Shown here in pieces: positions 1 to 8,039 of a DNA stretch of 41,720 nt. This DNA is from Phil1 sp964546125 (GTDB lineage Bacteria > Bacillota > Clostridia > Christensenellales > CAG-138). The stretch lies in NCBI GenBank assembly GCA_964546125.1, contig CAZJIS010000007.1, positions 1 to 41,720 on the forward strand. Direction: 5' to 3'. The notes beneath the pieces were generated by a model, which saw only the letters and a list, made by a program, of their open reading frames with translations, ran no database searches and was not told where the DNA came from. The stretch's first letter is position 1. The number at the start of each line of letters is the position of its first letter. A program made the position numbers and the translations under genes.

Positions 1-49
1 AACACCGCCTTTCAGAATACTATCAGTTTAGCCGCAGCGCGGATTTCTG

Positions 50-1066
50 TCAATCCTCCATCTCGGGAAGCGAGGCGACGGCTTGAATGATCGCCTCATT
101 GACGCCGCTTTGCGCGAACGCGCGCGCCTGCATGAGCGCCGAAGAGAAAGCCTTGCCGTCGGAACTGCCGTGCGCCTTGATGACGCAGCCATCGATGCCA
201 AGCAGCGGCGCGCCGCCGACTTCTTTATAATCCATGCGCTTTTTGAGGCGCTTGAACGCGGGCTTTGCAAGCGCCGCGCCGAGGGTGGAGCGCGCGTCCG
301 CCTTGAGTTCGTTTTTGAGCATGGAGAAGATCACCTCGCTCATGCCCTCGGTGTGCTTGAGCAGGGCGTTGCCCACGAACCCATCGCACACGAGCGCGTC
401 AAATTCGCCCGATAAAATATCCCGCGCCTCGCAGTTGCCCGCAAAATGGATGGGCGCGGCCGCGAGCATCCGGTAGGCGGCCTTCGTGAGTTCATCGCCC
501 TTGCCCTCCTCCACGCCGTTGTTCAAAAGGGCCACGCGCGGCCGCTCCACGCCCATGGCGCGCTTCATATATGCATCCGCCATCACGCCGAACTGCTGGA
601 GATAAGAAGGTTTGCAATCGGTGTTCGCGCCGGCGTCGATAAGCATGAGCCACGTGCCGGCTTTCGTGGGCAAAAGCGGCGCGAGCGCGGGGCGTTTGAC
701 GCCCTTGATGCGGCGCACGATCAGCGTCGCCCCGGTAAGAAGCGCCCCCGTGCTGCCGGCCGAGACGATACAATCGGCCTCGCGGTTCGCCACGAGCTGC
801 AGCGCGCGCACGAGGGAAGAATCTTTCTTGCGCTTGACGGCGAGGGTCGGCTGTTCGTGGTTGTCGATCACCTCCCCGGCGTTGAGCAGAACGAGGCGCT
901 CCTTATCATAATTTGTTTCGCCTTCAAGCTCCGCGCGAAGGGCATCCTCTTTGCCGCAAAGGATAATAGAAACATCTTCAAACGCGCGGAGCGCCAGAAG
1001 CGCGCCCTCCACGGCGGCGGCGGGCGCGTGATCCCCGCCCATTGCGTCTAATGCGATGCGTATCAT
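50..1066 (-). CDS. plsX: Phosphate acyltransferase PlsX
   Basis: PlsX makes acyl-phosphate from acyl-ACP and phosphate, the acyl donor for PlsY in phospholipid synthesis; it is a peripheral membrane enzyme. The protein is 338 residues, the normal family length, and opens with the family signature LDAMGGDHAP. The start is the ATG at 1066, preceded by AGAGGA about ten bases upstream; the frame stays open 21 codons further but that stretch covers the promoter. It lies last in the block pta-ackA-DUF177-rpmF-plsX, a conserved Firmicutes order, but has its own promoter and a terminator between it and rpmF. Bases 1-49 downstream hold no gene I can see. Family assignment is secure. Confidence 0.96.
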   Translation of the reverse strand: MIRIALDAMGGDHAPAAAVEGALLALRAFEDVSIILCGKEDALRAELEGETNYDKERLVLLNAGEVIDNHEQPTLAVKRKKDSSLVRALQLVANREADCIVSAGSTGALLTGATLIVRRIKGVKRPALAPLLPTKAGTWLMLIDAGANTDCKPSYLQQFGVMADAYMKRAMGVERPRVALLNNGVEEGKGDELTKAAYRMLAAAPIHFAGNCEARDILSGEFDALVCDGFVGNALLKHTEGMSEVIFSMLKNELKADARSTLGAALAKPAFKRLKKRMDYKEVGGAPLLGIDGCVIKAHGSSDGKAFSSALMQARAFAQSGVNEAIIQAVASLPEMED

Positions 1067-1100
1067 AGCAATTTGATCCTCTTTTATGAATTTGTGGGAT

Positions 1101-1129
1101 AGTTTAGCACAACCGGAGGCGTTTAGCAA
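1101..1129 (-). promoter_or_regulatory. plsX promoter with direct repeat
   Basis: On the minus strand there is a -35 TTGCTA (1129-1124), 17 bases, then -10 TAAACT (1106-1101) preceded by TGC, an extended -10. The eight bases TGCTAAAC occur twice as a direct repeat, once over each hexamer (1128-1121 and 1109-1102), which could be an operator. No FapR-type inverted repeat is visible. Confidence 0.6.
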
Positions 1130-1138
1130 ACCACAAAA

Positions 1139-1161
1139 GGGCTTCCCGCGCGGGGAAGCCC
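1139..1161 (-). terminator. Intrinsic terminator after rpmF
   Basis: A perfect 9-bp stem (GGGCTTCCC / GGGAAGCCC) with a 5-base loop is followed on the minus strand by TTTTGTGG. It begins 25 bases past the rpmF stop. The T run is short, so termination may be partial before the plsX promoter. Confidence 0.7.
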
Positions 1162-1186
1162 AATGTCGTCGGAATGCCGGGGGTGA

Positions 1187-1375
1187 TCAGGCTTTCTCTT
1201 CTGCCTTGATGACCTGCTTGCCGTCGTAATAGCCGCAGCTCTTGCACACCCTGTGGGCGAGCTTCGCCTCGTGGCACTGGGGGCACTCGACAATGCCCGG
1301 GAGGGACAGCTTCCAAACGCTGCTCCTACGGGAATTCCGCCTCGCCTTGGATGTTCTTTTCTTGGGGACCGCCAT
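1187..1375 (-). CDS. rpmF: 50S ribosomal protein L32
   Basis: Ribosomal protein L32 of the large subunit, 62 residues. It begins MAVPKKRTSKARR, the family signature, and carries two CxxC pairs (CPQC and CKSC), so this is the zinc-binding form. The ATG at 1375 has AAGGAGG seven bases upstream; a GTG two codons earlier overlaps that site and is less likely. It begins two bases after the DUF177 stop, so the two are co-transcribed and probably translationally coupled, as in most bacteria. Confidence 0.97.
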   Translation of the reverse strand: MAVPKKRTSKARRNSRRSSVWKLSLPGIVECPQCHEAKLAHRVCKSCGYYDGKQVIKAEEKA

Positions 1376-1377
1376 GA

Positions 1378-1896
1378 TCACACCTCCTTATCGTCTTCCA
1401 GCAGGCTCCTAAGCGCGAGGAACGGATTGACGGTTTCTTCCGCATCCTGTTCGCGCACGCAGGCGCACTGTGCAGTATTCCAATCGCACCCGCATTCCGG
1501 GCACAGGCCTTTGCAATCTTCCGCGCACAGGCCATAGCCCGGCATGTTGAGGAAGATCACGTCGCGCAATAGCTCGTCAAGGTCCAATTCCTCGCCCGCG
1601 TAGGGGTAGGCCTCGTCCTCATCGCCCGCATTTTTTGCAAAGCGCTCGTCGAATTCCAGTTCAAAAGGTTCCACAAACGCTTTGCCGCAGCGCGCGCACG
1701 CGCTGTGGAACGCCGTTTGCACCTTGCCCCGCACGGCGAACTCGCTCCCATCGAAACTCGCCGCGACGCTCACCGCGAGGGGCTGAGCAAAACGGATCGT
1801 TCTTTCCTGGAAATCGAAGTCTTCCCACCGCTCGGTGAACTCCGCCTCGGCGACATAGCCGGGCTGCTTGATCGCGCGCGAAACGTTCAGTTTCAT
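1378..1896 (-). CDS. YceD/DUF177 family protein
   Basis: A 172-residue member of the YceD (DUF177) family, almost always encoded next to rpmF; homologues are linked to 23S rRNA accumulation, but the mechanism is not settled. Visible hallmarks are a central CARCGKAF motif and the C-terminal cysteine-rich segment with CAEDCKGLCPECG and CAC, suggesting metal binding. The start at 1896 has a GAGG element 8-11 bases upstream. A strong promoter sits so close that the mRNA leader would be only about 12 bases. Confidence 0.93.
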   Translation of the reverse strand: MKLNVSRAIKQPGYVAEAEFTERWEDFDFQERTIRFAQPLAVSVAASFDGSEFAVRGKVQTAFHSACARCGKAFVEPFELEFDERFAKNAGDEDEAYPYAGEELDLDELLRDVIFLNMPGYGLCAEDCKGLCPECGCDWNTAQCACVREQDAEETVNPFLALRSLLEDDKEV

Positions 1897-1914
1897 CGAA
1901 ATTCGACCTCGTCT

Positions 1915-1943
1915 ATTTTATCCATTGACAAATTGTTTGTCAA
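1915..1943 (-). promoter_or_regulatory. Promoter of DUF177-rpmF with palindrome
   Basis: A near-consensus sigma-A promoter on the minus strand: -35 TTGACA (1943-1938), exactly 17 bases, -10 TAAAAT (1920-1915). An 8-bp perfect inverted repeat with a 3-base centre (TTGACAAA ttg TTTGTCAA, 1925-1943) covers the -35 and much of the spacer, the placement of a repressor operator. The predicted start site near 1908 leaves a leader of about 12 bases. Confidence 0.7.
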
Positions 1944-1951
1944 CCACATAT

Positions 1952-1980
1952 TTGCCCGTGAACGCTTCATTTCCGGGCAA
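1952..1980 (-). other. Stem-loop at the ackA 3' end
   Basis: A 7-bp inverted repeat (TTGCCCG / CGGGCAA, 15-base loop) overlaps the last ackA codons and its stop. It has no following T run, so it is more likely an mRNA 3'-end structure than a classical terminator. Confidence 0.35.
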
Positions 1981-3169
1981 GCGCCGCCGTGTCCCGCGCG
2001 ATGACCATCTCTTCATCGGTGGGGATCATGTAGACCTTGACGCGGCTTGTCGGGCGGCTCAGCTCAGCCTCCTCACCGCGGGGGCAGGTCATGTTCCACT
2101 CGAAGTCCACATCCACGCCGAGGTACTCGAGGCCCTGCAGCGAACGCTCGCGCACCACGCGGTCGTTTTCGCCGACGCCCGCCGTAAACACGATCGCATC
2201 CACGCCGCCCATCGCCGCCGCATAGGAGCCGATGTATTTTTTAACTTTGTAGCAGAACGTATCGACCGCGAGCTTCGCGCGCGCGTTGCCGGCGTTCGCG
2301 GCATCGTCCAAATCGCGAAAATCGCTCGAAACGCCGGAAATGCCGAGCACGCCGCTCTTTTTATTCATGTATTCATCCATCTGCAGGCAATCGAAATTCA
2401 TGCGGCGCATCATGTAGGTGACAAGCGCCGGATCGATGTCGCCGCAGCGCGTGCCCATCGGCACGCCCTCGAGCGGCGTGAGGCCCATCGACGTATCGAC
2501 CGATTTGCCGCCCTTGATGGCCGCGATGCTCGAGCCGTTGCCCAGGTGACAGGTGATGATTTTCGTATCTTCAGCCGGGCGGCCGAGCTTTTCGATGGCG
2601 CGCGCCGAAACATAGCGGTGCGAGGTTCCGTGGAAGCCGTAGCGCCGGATCATGAGGTCCGTGTAGGCTTCATACGGCAGGCCGTAAATGAATGCCTCGG
2701 GCGGCATGGTCTGGTGGAACGCCGTATCGAACACGGCGACCATCGGCACCTCGGGCATGACTTCGCGGCAAGCGCGAATGCCCATGAGGTTGGCGGGGTT
2801 ATGCAAAGGTGCAAGCACCGAGAGCTTTTCGATCTCTTCGATGAGTTCGGGCGTGATGAGCACGGATTGGGAGAAGCTCTCTCCGCCGTGCACCACGCGG
2901 TGGCCGACCGCATCGATCTCGCACATATCCTTCACGACGCCGATCTTCGGATCTGCAAGCGTTTCGAGCACCATGCGGATGGCCTCGGTGTGGTCCTTCA
3001 TCTCGTTGCGGAATTCGTGCTTTTCCTGCCCGCCGGCCTTGTAGGTGAGCTTCGAGTTGCCGATGCCGATGCGCTCGCAGATGCCCTTGGCCTCGACCTG
3101 CCCGCTCTCCACGCTGATGAGCTGGTATTTGAGCGAGGAACTGCCCGCGTTGATGACGAGAATTTTCAT
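1967..3169 (-). CDS. ackA: Acetate kinase
   Basis: Cytosolic acetate kinase interconverts acetyl-phosphate + ADP and acetate + ATP, the substrate-level phosphorylation step of acetate fermentation. The protein is 400 residues, full length. Family motifs visible are NAGSSSLKYQL near the N-terminus, RYGFHGTSHRYVS, the phosphate-binding HLGNGSS, GVPMGTRCGDIDPA and GVGEND. The ATG at 3169 follows a purine-rich AAGGAAAGGGG. It lies 21 bases downstream of pta, forming the usual Pta-AckA pair under one promoter. Confidence 0.98.
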   Translation of the reverse strand: MKILVINAGSSSLKYQLISVESGQVEAKGICERIGIGNSKLTYKAGGQEKHEFRNEMKDHTEAIRMVLETLADPKIGVVKDMCEIDAVGHRVVHGGESFSQSVLITPELIEEIEKLSVLAPLHNPANLMGIRACREVMPEVPMVAVFDTAFHQTMPPEAFIYGLPYEAYTDLMIRRYGFHGTSHRYVSARAIEKLGRPAEDTKIITCHLGNGSSIAAIKGGKSVDTSMGLTPLEGVPMGTRCGDIDPALVTYMMRRMNFDCLQMDEYMNKKSGVLGISGVSSDFRDLDDAANAGNARAKLAVDTFCYKVKKYIGSYAAAMGGVDAIVFTAGVGENDRVVRERSLQGLEYLGVDVDFEWNMTCPRGEEAELSRPTSRVKVYMIPTDEEMVIARDTAALARK

Positions 3170-3190
3170 GTTGTTTTGTTTCCCCTTTCC

Positions 3191-4189
3191 TTATGCCTGC
3201 TGGGCCTGAACCGTTGTGATGGCGGCGACGTTGACGATGTCCTCCACGCTGCAGCCGCGCGAAAGATCGTTGATGGGGCGCGCGAAGCCCTGGCAGATGG
3301 GGCCGACGGCTTCCGCGCCGGCGAGCCTCTGTACCAGCTTGTAGCCGATGTTGCCCGATTGAAGATCGGGGAAGATCAGCACGTTGGCATGACCGGCAAC
3401 CGGGCTGCCCGGGCTTTTGAGCTGGCCCACGGAGGCGACGAGCGCCGCGTCCGCCTGCAGTTCGCCATCGACGTTGAGCGCGGGCGCAAGCTCTTTGACG
3501 AGCGCCGTCGCGCGGGCGACCTTATCGACGTTGTCGTGCTTGGCACTGCCCTTGGTGGAGAAGGAGAGCATCGCCACGCGCGGGTCCATGCCGCACAGCG
3601 CGCGGCCGGTCTCCGCCGAAGAAATGGCGATGGAGGCGAGTTGTTCGGCCGTGGGGTCGATGTTCACGGCGCAATCGCCGAAGATGAGCACGCCGTCGTC
3701 CCCATATTTTTGATTGGGAAGCTCCATAATGAAGCAGCTTGACACAGTGGAAATTCCCTTTGCCATTTTGATGATCTGCAAACCCGGGCGCAGCGTGTTG
3801 CCCGTGGTGTTGATAGCCCCGGCCACCATGCCGTCGGCCTTATCGTCTTTGATGAGCATCGCGCCGAAAAAGAGAGGGTCTTTGATTTGTTCGAGCGCCT
3901 TTTCATAGGTGACGCCCTTCTCCTTGCGCATGTCGTAAAACCATTGCACATAGCGCATGTAATCGGGCGAAGCCTCGGGATCGACGATGGCGATGCCCGT
4001 GAGGTCCGTGTGGAATTTTTCGGCGACCGCCTGCACTTCGCACGGGTCACCCAGAAGCGTCACGCGCGCGACGCCCGCCTCGACGATCCTCGCGGCTGCC
4101 TGTACGGTGCGCTCCTCCGTTCCCTCCGCAAGCACAATGTGCTTCGGGTCAGCCTTTGCCCTTTGCCTGATTGTGTCCAGGACAGACAT
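3191..4189 (-). CDS. pta: Phosphate acetyltransferase
   Basis: Pta converts acetyl-CoA and phosphate to acetyl-phosphate, feeding AckA. The protein has 332 residues, typical of the short Pta form without the regulatory N-terminal domains. It starts MSVLDTIRQRAK and has the family segments IVLAEGTEERT, GMVAGAINTTGNTLRPGLQI and, near the C-terminus, GPICQGFARPINDLSRG. The ATG at 4189 follows AAAGGAG; the 26 upstream in-frame codons cover the promoter and hairpin and are not expected to be translated. A second, Ptb-like member of the superfamily lies at 38.7 kb. Confidence 0.97.
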   Translation of the reverse strand: MSVLDTIRQRAKADPKHIVLAEGTEERTVQAAARIVEAGVARVTLLGDPCEVQAVAEKFHTDLTGIAIVDPEASPDYMRYVQWFYDMRKEKGVTYEKALEQIKDPLFFGAMLIKDDKADGMVAGAINTTGNTLRPGLQIIKMAKGISTVSSCFIMELPNQKYGDDGVLIFGDCAVNIDPTAEQLASIAISSAETGRALCGMDPRVAMLSFSTKGSAKHDNVDKVARATALVKELAPALNVDGELQADAALVASVGQLKSPGSPVAGHANVLIFPDLQSGNIGYKLVQRLAGAEAVGPICQGFARPINDLSRGCSVEDIVNVAAITTVQAQQA

Positions 4190-4218
4190 GTTTGGTTTCT
4201 CCTTTCCGGTTCGAGAAG

Positions 4219-4249
4219 TCGGGACATGCAGTCCCGAAATAATATTATA
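4219..4249 (-). promoter_or_regulatory. pta -10 element and start-site palindrome
   Basis: A perfect -10 TATAAT (4249-4244, minus strand) lies upstream of pta; no good -35 is seen at 16-18 bases. Directly downstream, where transcription should begin, is a 7-bp inverted repeat with a 5-base centre (TCGGGAC TGCAT GTCCCGA, 4237-4219). It could be an operator at +1 or a 5'-end hairpin stabilising the pta-ackA mRNA. Confidence 0.55.
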
Positions 4250-4334
4250 ACACAGACGCTTTGCCAATTGAACCGATCCGCGATAATTTGTTGCGCAAAT
4301 CCCGCCTTTTCTTATTCGTGCGGTCCGGAAATTA

Positions 4335-4343
4335 TGTTATAAT
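4335..4343 (+). promoter_or_regulatory. Extended -10 promoter of tmcAL
   Basis: TGTTATAAT is a perfect extended -10 on the plus strand with no convincing -35. It would start transcription near 4350, just ahead of the GGAGGA ribosome site at 4358. It is divergent from the pta promoter about 90 bases away. Confidence 0.6.
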
Positions 4344-4369
4344 CGATCAAAACGGGCGGAGGACGGCGG

Positions 4370-5584
4370 ATGGCATCCTGCACGGGCATCATCGCGGAAT
4401 ACAATCCCTTTCATAACGGGCATCTATACCAGCTCGAAAGAGCGCGCGCGTCGAACCCCGGCGCGCGTATCGCGGTCGCGATGAGCGGCAGCTTCACGCA
4501 GCGCGGCGAGCCCGCCTGCGCCGATAAATTCACGCGCGCGCGCTGGGCGCTTGAGCAGGGCGCGGACATCGTGTTTGAATTGCCGAGCGTTTTCGTGCTC
4601 GCAAGCGCCGAGCGCTTCGCGCGCGGCGGGGTAGCGCTCCTTGCGGGCAGCGGCATTGTCGACGCGCTCAGCTTCGGCGCGGAAGATGCGGACGCGGTAC
4701 TTCTTCGCCGCCTCGCGCGCATGAGCTGCCCCGAATCGGGCGCGCTTGGCGAGCGGCTCGCCGTCCATCTCAAAGCGGGCAGCTCCTTCCCGGCGGCGCG
4801 GGCCAAAGCCTGCGCGGACCTCCACGGCGGCGCGCTCTCCGGCGCGCTCACCTCCCCAAACAACATCCTCGCGCTTGAATACCTGCGCGCGATCGACGCT
4901 TTTTCTCCCGACATGCAGCCTTTGCCCGTTAAACGGGAGGGCGTGGGGCACGACGAAACCTCGCCTGCGGGAAACTTTGCAAGCGCTTCGGCACTGCGCG
5001 CGGCCTTCGCGCGCGGCGAGCGGGAACTTCTTTCGCGCTGCGCGCCCGAGGCGATCGCCGCGGACGCCGCGCGCCTCGTCGGCGAGCGGCGCATGCCCTG
5101 CACGGCGGAAGCGCTTTCGGACATTTTCCTCTATGCGCTTCGCAAGCTTTCCCTAAATGAACTCGCCTCGCTGCCCGATGTGACCGAAGGGCTGGAAAAC
5201 GTCCTTTACCGCGAGGCGCGCAACGCGGCAACTTACTCTTCGTTCCTCGCGGCCGTCAAATCCAAGCGCTACACGGCCGCCCGTCTTCGGCGCATCCCCG
5301 CGTGCGCGATGCTCGGCATTACAAAAGATGTGCAGCGCGCCTTTCCCCTGCCGCTTTACCTGCGGGTGCTCGGCGTGCGCCGGGAATCCGCGGGCCTTCT
5401 TTCAACGCTTTCGCAAAAGGCATCGCTCCCTGTTTTAACGTGCAAAGCGGACCACGACGCGCTCGGCGCCGATGCCCGCGCCATGCTTTCCATTGACCTT
5501 TTGGCGGCCGAAATTCTCGCCTTGGCCTCTCCCTCTCCCCAGCCCGCGCCCTATGAATTCGCTCGGGCGCTGCTGATGGTTTGA
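4370..5584 (+). CDS. tmcAL: tRNA(Met) cytidine acetate ligase TmcAL
   Basis: TmcAL (YlbM family) uses ATP and acetate to acetylate C34 of elongator tRNA-Met (ac4C). The 404-residue protein begins with the signature GIIAEYNPFHNGHLYQL, whose HNGH is the nucleotidyltransferase HxGH motif, followed by AVAMSGSFTQRGEPA and a segment rich in DIVFELP. The ATG has GGAGGA six bases upstream. It stands next to the acetate operon, divergently transcribed, which is suggestive because its substrate is acetate; the next gene, ylbJ, follows after 50 bases as in many Firmicutes. Confidence 0.95.
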   Translation: MASCTGIIAEYNPFHNGHLYQLERARASNPGARIAVAMSGSFTQRGEPACADKFTRARWALEQGADIVFELPSVFVLASAERFARGGVALLAGSGIVDALSFGAEDADAVLLRRLARMSCPESGALGERLAVHLKAGSSFPAARAKACADLHGGALSGALTSPNNILALEYLRAIDAFSPDMQPLPVKREGVGHDETSPAGNFASASALRAAFARGERELLSRCAPEAIAADAARLVGERRMPCTAEALSDIFLYALRKLSLNELASLPDVTEGLENVLYREARNAATYSSFLAAVKSKRYTAARLRRIPACAMLGITKDVQRAFPLPLYLRVLGVRRESAGLLSTLSQKASLPVLTCKADHDALGADARAMLSIDLLAAEILALASPSPQPAPYEFARALLMV

Positions 5585-5634
5585 CCTTTTCTTTTGGTTA
5601 TGTAATTGCGGCGGCGCGCGCATAGATTTGATGT

Positions 5635-6711
5635 ATGAGAAAGCGCGTCGTTTTTTTGATTTGCGCGGCGCTGTGCGCGCTGCTGATCATCTTCAACCGC
5701 GAGGCTGCCGAAGCGGCGCGCGAGGGTTTTACTCTGTGGCAAAACGTGCTGCTGCCCTCTCTACTGCCGTTTTTCGTGTGTGCGCGCATCATGCAATCGA
5801 GCGGCGCCGTGCAGCCGACCGACCCGGTGGCGCTCTTCGCGCTCAGCTTCCTTTCGGGCGCGCCCTCGGGCGCACGGCTGTGCGCGGCGTTCGAGCCCAG
5901 CAAGCGCAGCCCGCATGGGCCGACCTATGTCGCCGCCTCGCTCAACACGCTCAGCCCCGTTTTCGTTTGCGGCACATACGCCGCCGTTATGCTCGGCGCA
6001 CCGGCACTCGCCATACCGCTGATCGCGGGGCAATTGATCAGCGCGCTCGTTTTCTTTGGGCTCGCGATGCACTTTGGCGCGCTCGATGTGAAAAAGCATG
6101 CGGCATTCGAGCCGATACCGCTCACAAAGCTCTTCCCTACCGCCATTACGGACGCGGTCGGCGCGCTGATTGGCATTTGCGGCACAGTGGTGTTCTTCAT
6201 GGTGCTCGAAACCGTGATGGACACGGCCGGCATCACGCGCGTGCTCACATGGCCAGCGCGCCTTATTGTGGATGCCCTCGGCGGCAAGAGCGGTGCAAAC
6301 GGCGTGGAGGCTGGGCTCTCCGCCCTCATCGAAATTGCGTCGGGCGCCAACGAGCTCGTCGGCGCGGGCATGCATCCGCGCGCCCTCGTTACGGTTTCCG
6401 CTTTTGCTTTCACGTTTGGCGGGTTATGCGTTGCGGTGCAGTCGATGCTGTTTATGCGCATCGAACTCGGGCGCTACCTGCTCGCCAAGACCGCGCAGGC
6501 GTCGCTTTCGGGCCTCATTGCCTTTCTCCTCTTCCCGCTGTGCACAGGGGGTGCGGTATCCGCGGGCGCCAGCCTCGACGAGGTGCTCGGCAATGCGCTT
6601 GCGGCGGTCATCCTCTTCGCGGTGTCGCTTTTCAGCATGGGCCTCGTGCTGCTGCTGTGCGCCGTGCGAAGGCGCGCCGGGCTGTGGGAGGGCCGGAGCC
6701 CCCGCCCCTAA
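5635..6711 (+). CDS. ylbJ: Sporulation membrane protein YlbJ
   Basis: A 358-residue multi-pass membrane protein of the YlbJ family, related to nucleoside-recognition (Gate) proteins. In Bacillus subtilis ylbJ is under mother-cell control and needed for normal spores; its transported substrate is unknown. The N-terminus is a hydrophobic helix followed by EGFTLWQNVLLPSLLPFF, and FLSGAPSGARL is a family-typical Gly-rich loop. There is no Shine-Dalgarno before the ATG at 5635; instead CATAGATT at 5621-5628, resembling a sigma-E -10, lies only six bases upstream, so the mRNA may be leaderless. A longer overlapping frame on this strand is a shadow. Confidence 0.9.
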   Translation: MRKRVVFLICAALCALLIIFNREAAEAAREGFTLWQNVLLPSLLPFFVCARIMQSSGAVQPTDPVALFALSFLSGAPSGARLCAAFEPSKRSPHGPTYVAASLNTLSPVFVCGTYAAVMLGAPALAIPLIAGQLISALVFFGLAMHFGALDVKKHAAFEPIPLTKLFPTAITDAVGALIGICGTVVFFMVLETVMDTAGITRVLTWPARLIVDALGGKSGANGVEAGLSALIEIASGANELVGAGMHPRALVTVSAFAFTFGGLCVAVQSMLFMRIELGRYLLAKTAQASLSGLIAFLLFPLCTGGAVSAGASLDEVLGNALAAVILFAVSLFSMGLVLLLCAVRRRAGLWEGRSPRP

Positions 6712-6723
6712 AACAGAACAAAA

Positions 6724-6758
6724 CGGCCTCCGTTTCTGCGCACGTCAAACGGAGGCCG
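6724..6758 (-). terminator. Terminator between convergent ylbJ and the coiled-coil gene
   Basis: A 12-bp perfect stem (CGGCCTCCGTTT / AAACGGAGGCCG) with an 11-base loop. On the minus strand it is followed by TTTTGTTCTGTTTT, a good terminator for the gene ending at 6782. On the plus strand the following sequence is not T-rich, so for ylbJ it is at best a weak terminator. Confidence 0.85.
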
Positions 6759-6781
6759 CTGCTTATTAACAGGATCGTCAA

Positions 6782-7552
6782 TTATTCTTCGTCGTCGAAA
6801 TCCATTTCATCGGCCTTTTTTCTGCGGCCAAAGAGCCTTGCGAAGATGGAGCCGTTGTCCTCATCGTCCTCTTGCTCATCGAACTCATCGTCGAACTCGT
6901 TTTCGGGCACAGGCGCCGCGGCGCGCGCAACGCTGCGGTGCTGCGGCGCGCGTTCGGATATAGGCGCGGGCTGCGCAACCTGCGTGGGCTGCGCGCCGGG
7001 TTCGGCACGGTCGGCGCGCGCGTCGAGATCCCTGCGGTTGATGGCAACGAGCTGGCGGTATTCATCGAGGAAGTTTTCAAGGTCGCGCAGCACATCGTCC
7101 GCATACTTCTTGGCGTTTTCAAAAACCATGCCGGCATTGGCTTCGGCCTTCATCGCGAGAAGCTTCGCGCGGCGCTGCGCTTCCTGGTAGATTTCATCCT
7201 CGGAGATCAGCCGTTCGTATTCCATCTGCGCCTTGGCCTGGATGCTCTGCGCGGTGGCGTTGGCCTTGGCGACAAGCGCCTCCGCATCGATCTGCGCCTT
7301 GTCGACGATGTCCTTGGCGTGCTCCTCGGCATTGTCGATCATCGACTGGGAATCGATAATCACCGAGTTCGCGCGGCGGATATCCTCTGGAATGGTCACC
7401 TTAAGATCGCCGATGAGATCCATCATCTCATCCGCGCTTACGAGGCGCTTGTTCGCGCCGCCGCCGATCTTGGGGCGGGGACTGGTTTCGATCAGGTCCT
7501 CGAGCTGCCCGATGATCGTGAATATCTGCATGTTCTGTGCGTTATTGCTCAT
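6782..7552 (-). CDS. Coiled-coil protein, ATP synthase b/E-subunit-like
   Basis: A 256-residue soluble protein, mostly predicted helix. Residues about 60-185 form a long Ala/Glu/Lys-rich coiled coil like those of DivIVA or ATPase stator subunits (hence the common label 'ATPase'). It is followed by a Pro/Ala linker and a very acidic tail with GSIFARLFGRRKK near the end. No catalytic motif or membrane segment is seen. Its start overlaps the coaD stop by 11 bases, so it is translationally coupled; the rsmD-coaD-this gene order with ylbJ nearby recurs in Clostridia. A role in cell division, envelope or sporulation is only an inference. Confidence 0.8.
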   Translation of the reverse strand: MSNNAQNMQIFTIIGQLEDLIETSPRPKIGGGANKRLVSADEMMDLIGDLKVTIPEDIRRANSVIIDSQSMIDNAEEHAKDIVDKAQIDAEALVAKANATAQSIQAKAQMEYERLISEDEIYQEAQRRAKLLAMKAEANAGMVFENAKKYADDVLRDLENFLDEYRQLVAINRRDLDARADRAEPGAQPTQVAQPAPISERAPQHRSVARAAAPVPENEFDDEFDEQEDDEDNGSIFARLFGRRKKADEMDFDDEE

Positions 7553-8039
7553 CGTCTTTCAACCTTTCGAAGATGTATTTATATATCCGATCCGGCACGA
7601 GCGTGCCGATATCCGCATGATAATGCAGAAGCTCCCGCACCGCGCCGGAACTGATGTGCGCAAGCTCCGGCGGACAGCTGAAGTACACGGTCTCCACCCC
7701 CGGGGCAAGCAGCCTGTTGTAAGCTTCAAGCTCCGCTTCATAAACATAATCGGCCGCGCCGCGCAGCCCCCGCACGATGGCGACGGCCCCTGCCTCCTGC
7801 GCATAGCGGGCGGTAAGGCCATCAAAGCTCTCGGCGCGCGCGTTTGTAAGGCCGGCTTCCTCGATGGCGAGGCGGATCATCTCCACCCGCTCCGCTTGCG
7901 TAAAACGGGCGCGCTTCGAGGCGTTGTGCAGCACGCAAACGCGCACTTCGTCAAAGAGAGCCGCGGCGCGCACAAGCACATTGAGGTGCCCGCGCGTGAA
8001 CGGATCGAAGCTGCCGGGAAAAACGGCGCACTTTTTCAT
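7542..8039 (-). CDS. coaD: Phosphopantetheine adenylyltransferase
   Basis: CoaD transfers AMP from ATP to 4'-phosphopantetheine, the penultimate step of coenzyme A synthesis. The 165-residue protein has the family's length and motifs: AVFPGSFDPFTRGHLN at the N-terminus with the nucleotidyltransferase TxGH, IVRGLRGAADY near residue 88, and HISSGAVREL near the end. The ATG at 8039 follows GGGGGAC; upstream in-frame sequence belongs to rsmD, with which it overlaps by four bases (ATGA). Confidence 0.97.
   Translation of the reverse strand: MKKCAVFPGSFDPFTRGHLNVLVRAAALFDEVRVCVLHNASKRARFTQAERVEMIRLAIEEAGLTNARAESFDGLTARYAQEAGAVAIVRGLRGAADYVYEAELEAYNRLLAPGVETVYFSCPPELAHISSGAVRELLHYHADIGTLVPDRIYKYIFERLKDDEQ

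Noticed and set aside
1868..3742. A 624-codon open frame on the plus strand across ackA and pta.
   Set aside because: It is antisense to two conserved genes, has no ribosome site and no recognisable domain; GC-rich DNA gives such shadows.
5628..7190. A 520-codon plus-strand frame overlapping ylbJ and the coiled-coil gene.
   Set aside because: It runs through a terminator hairpin and is antisense to a coupled gene; no protein features.
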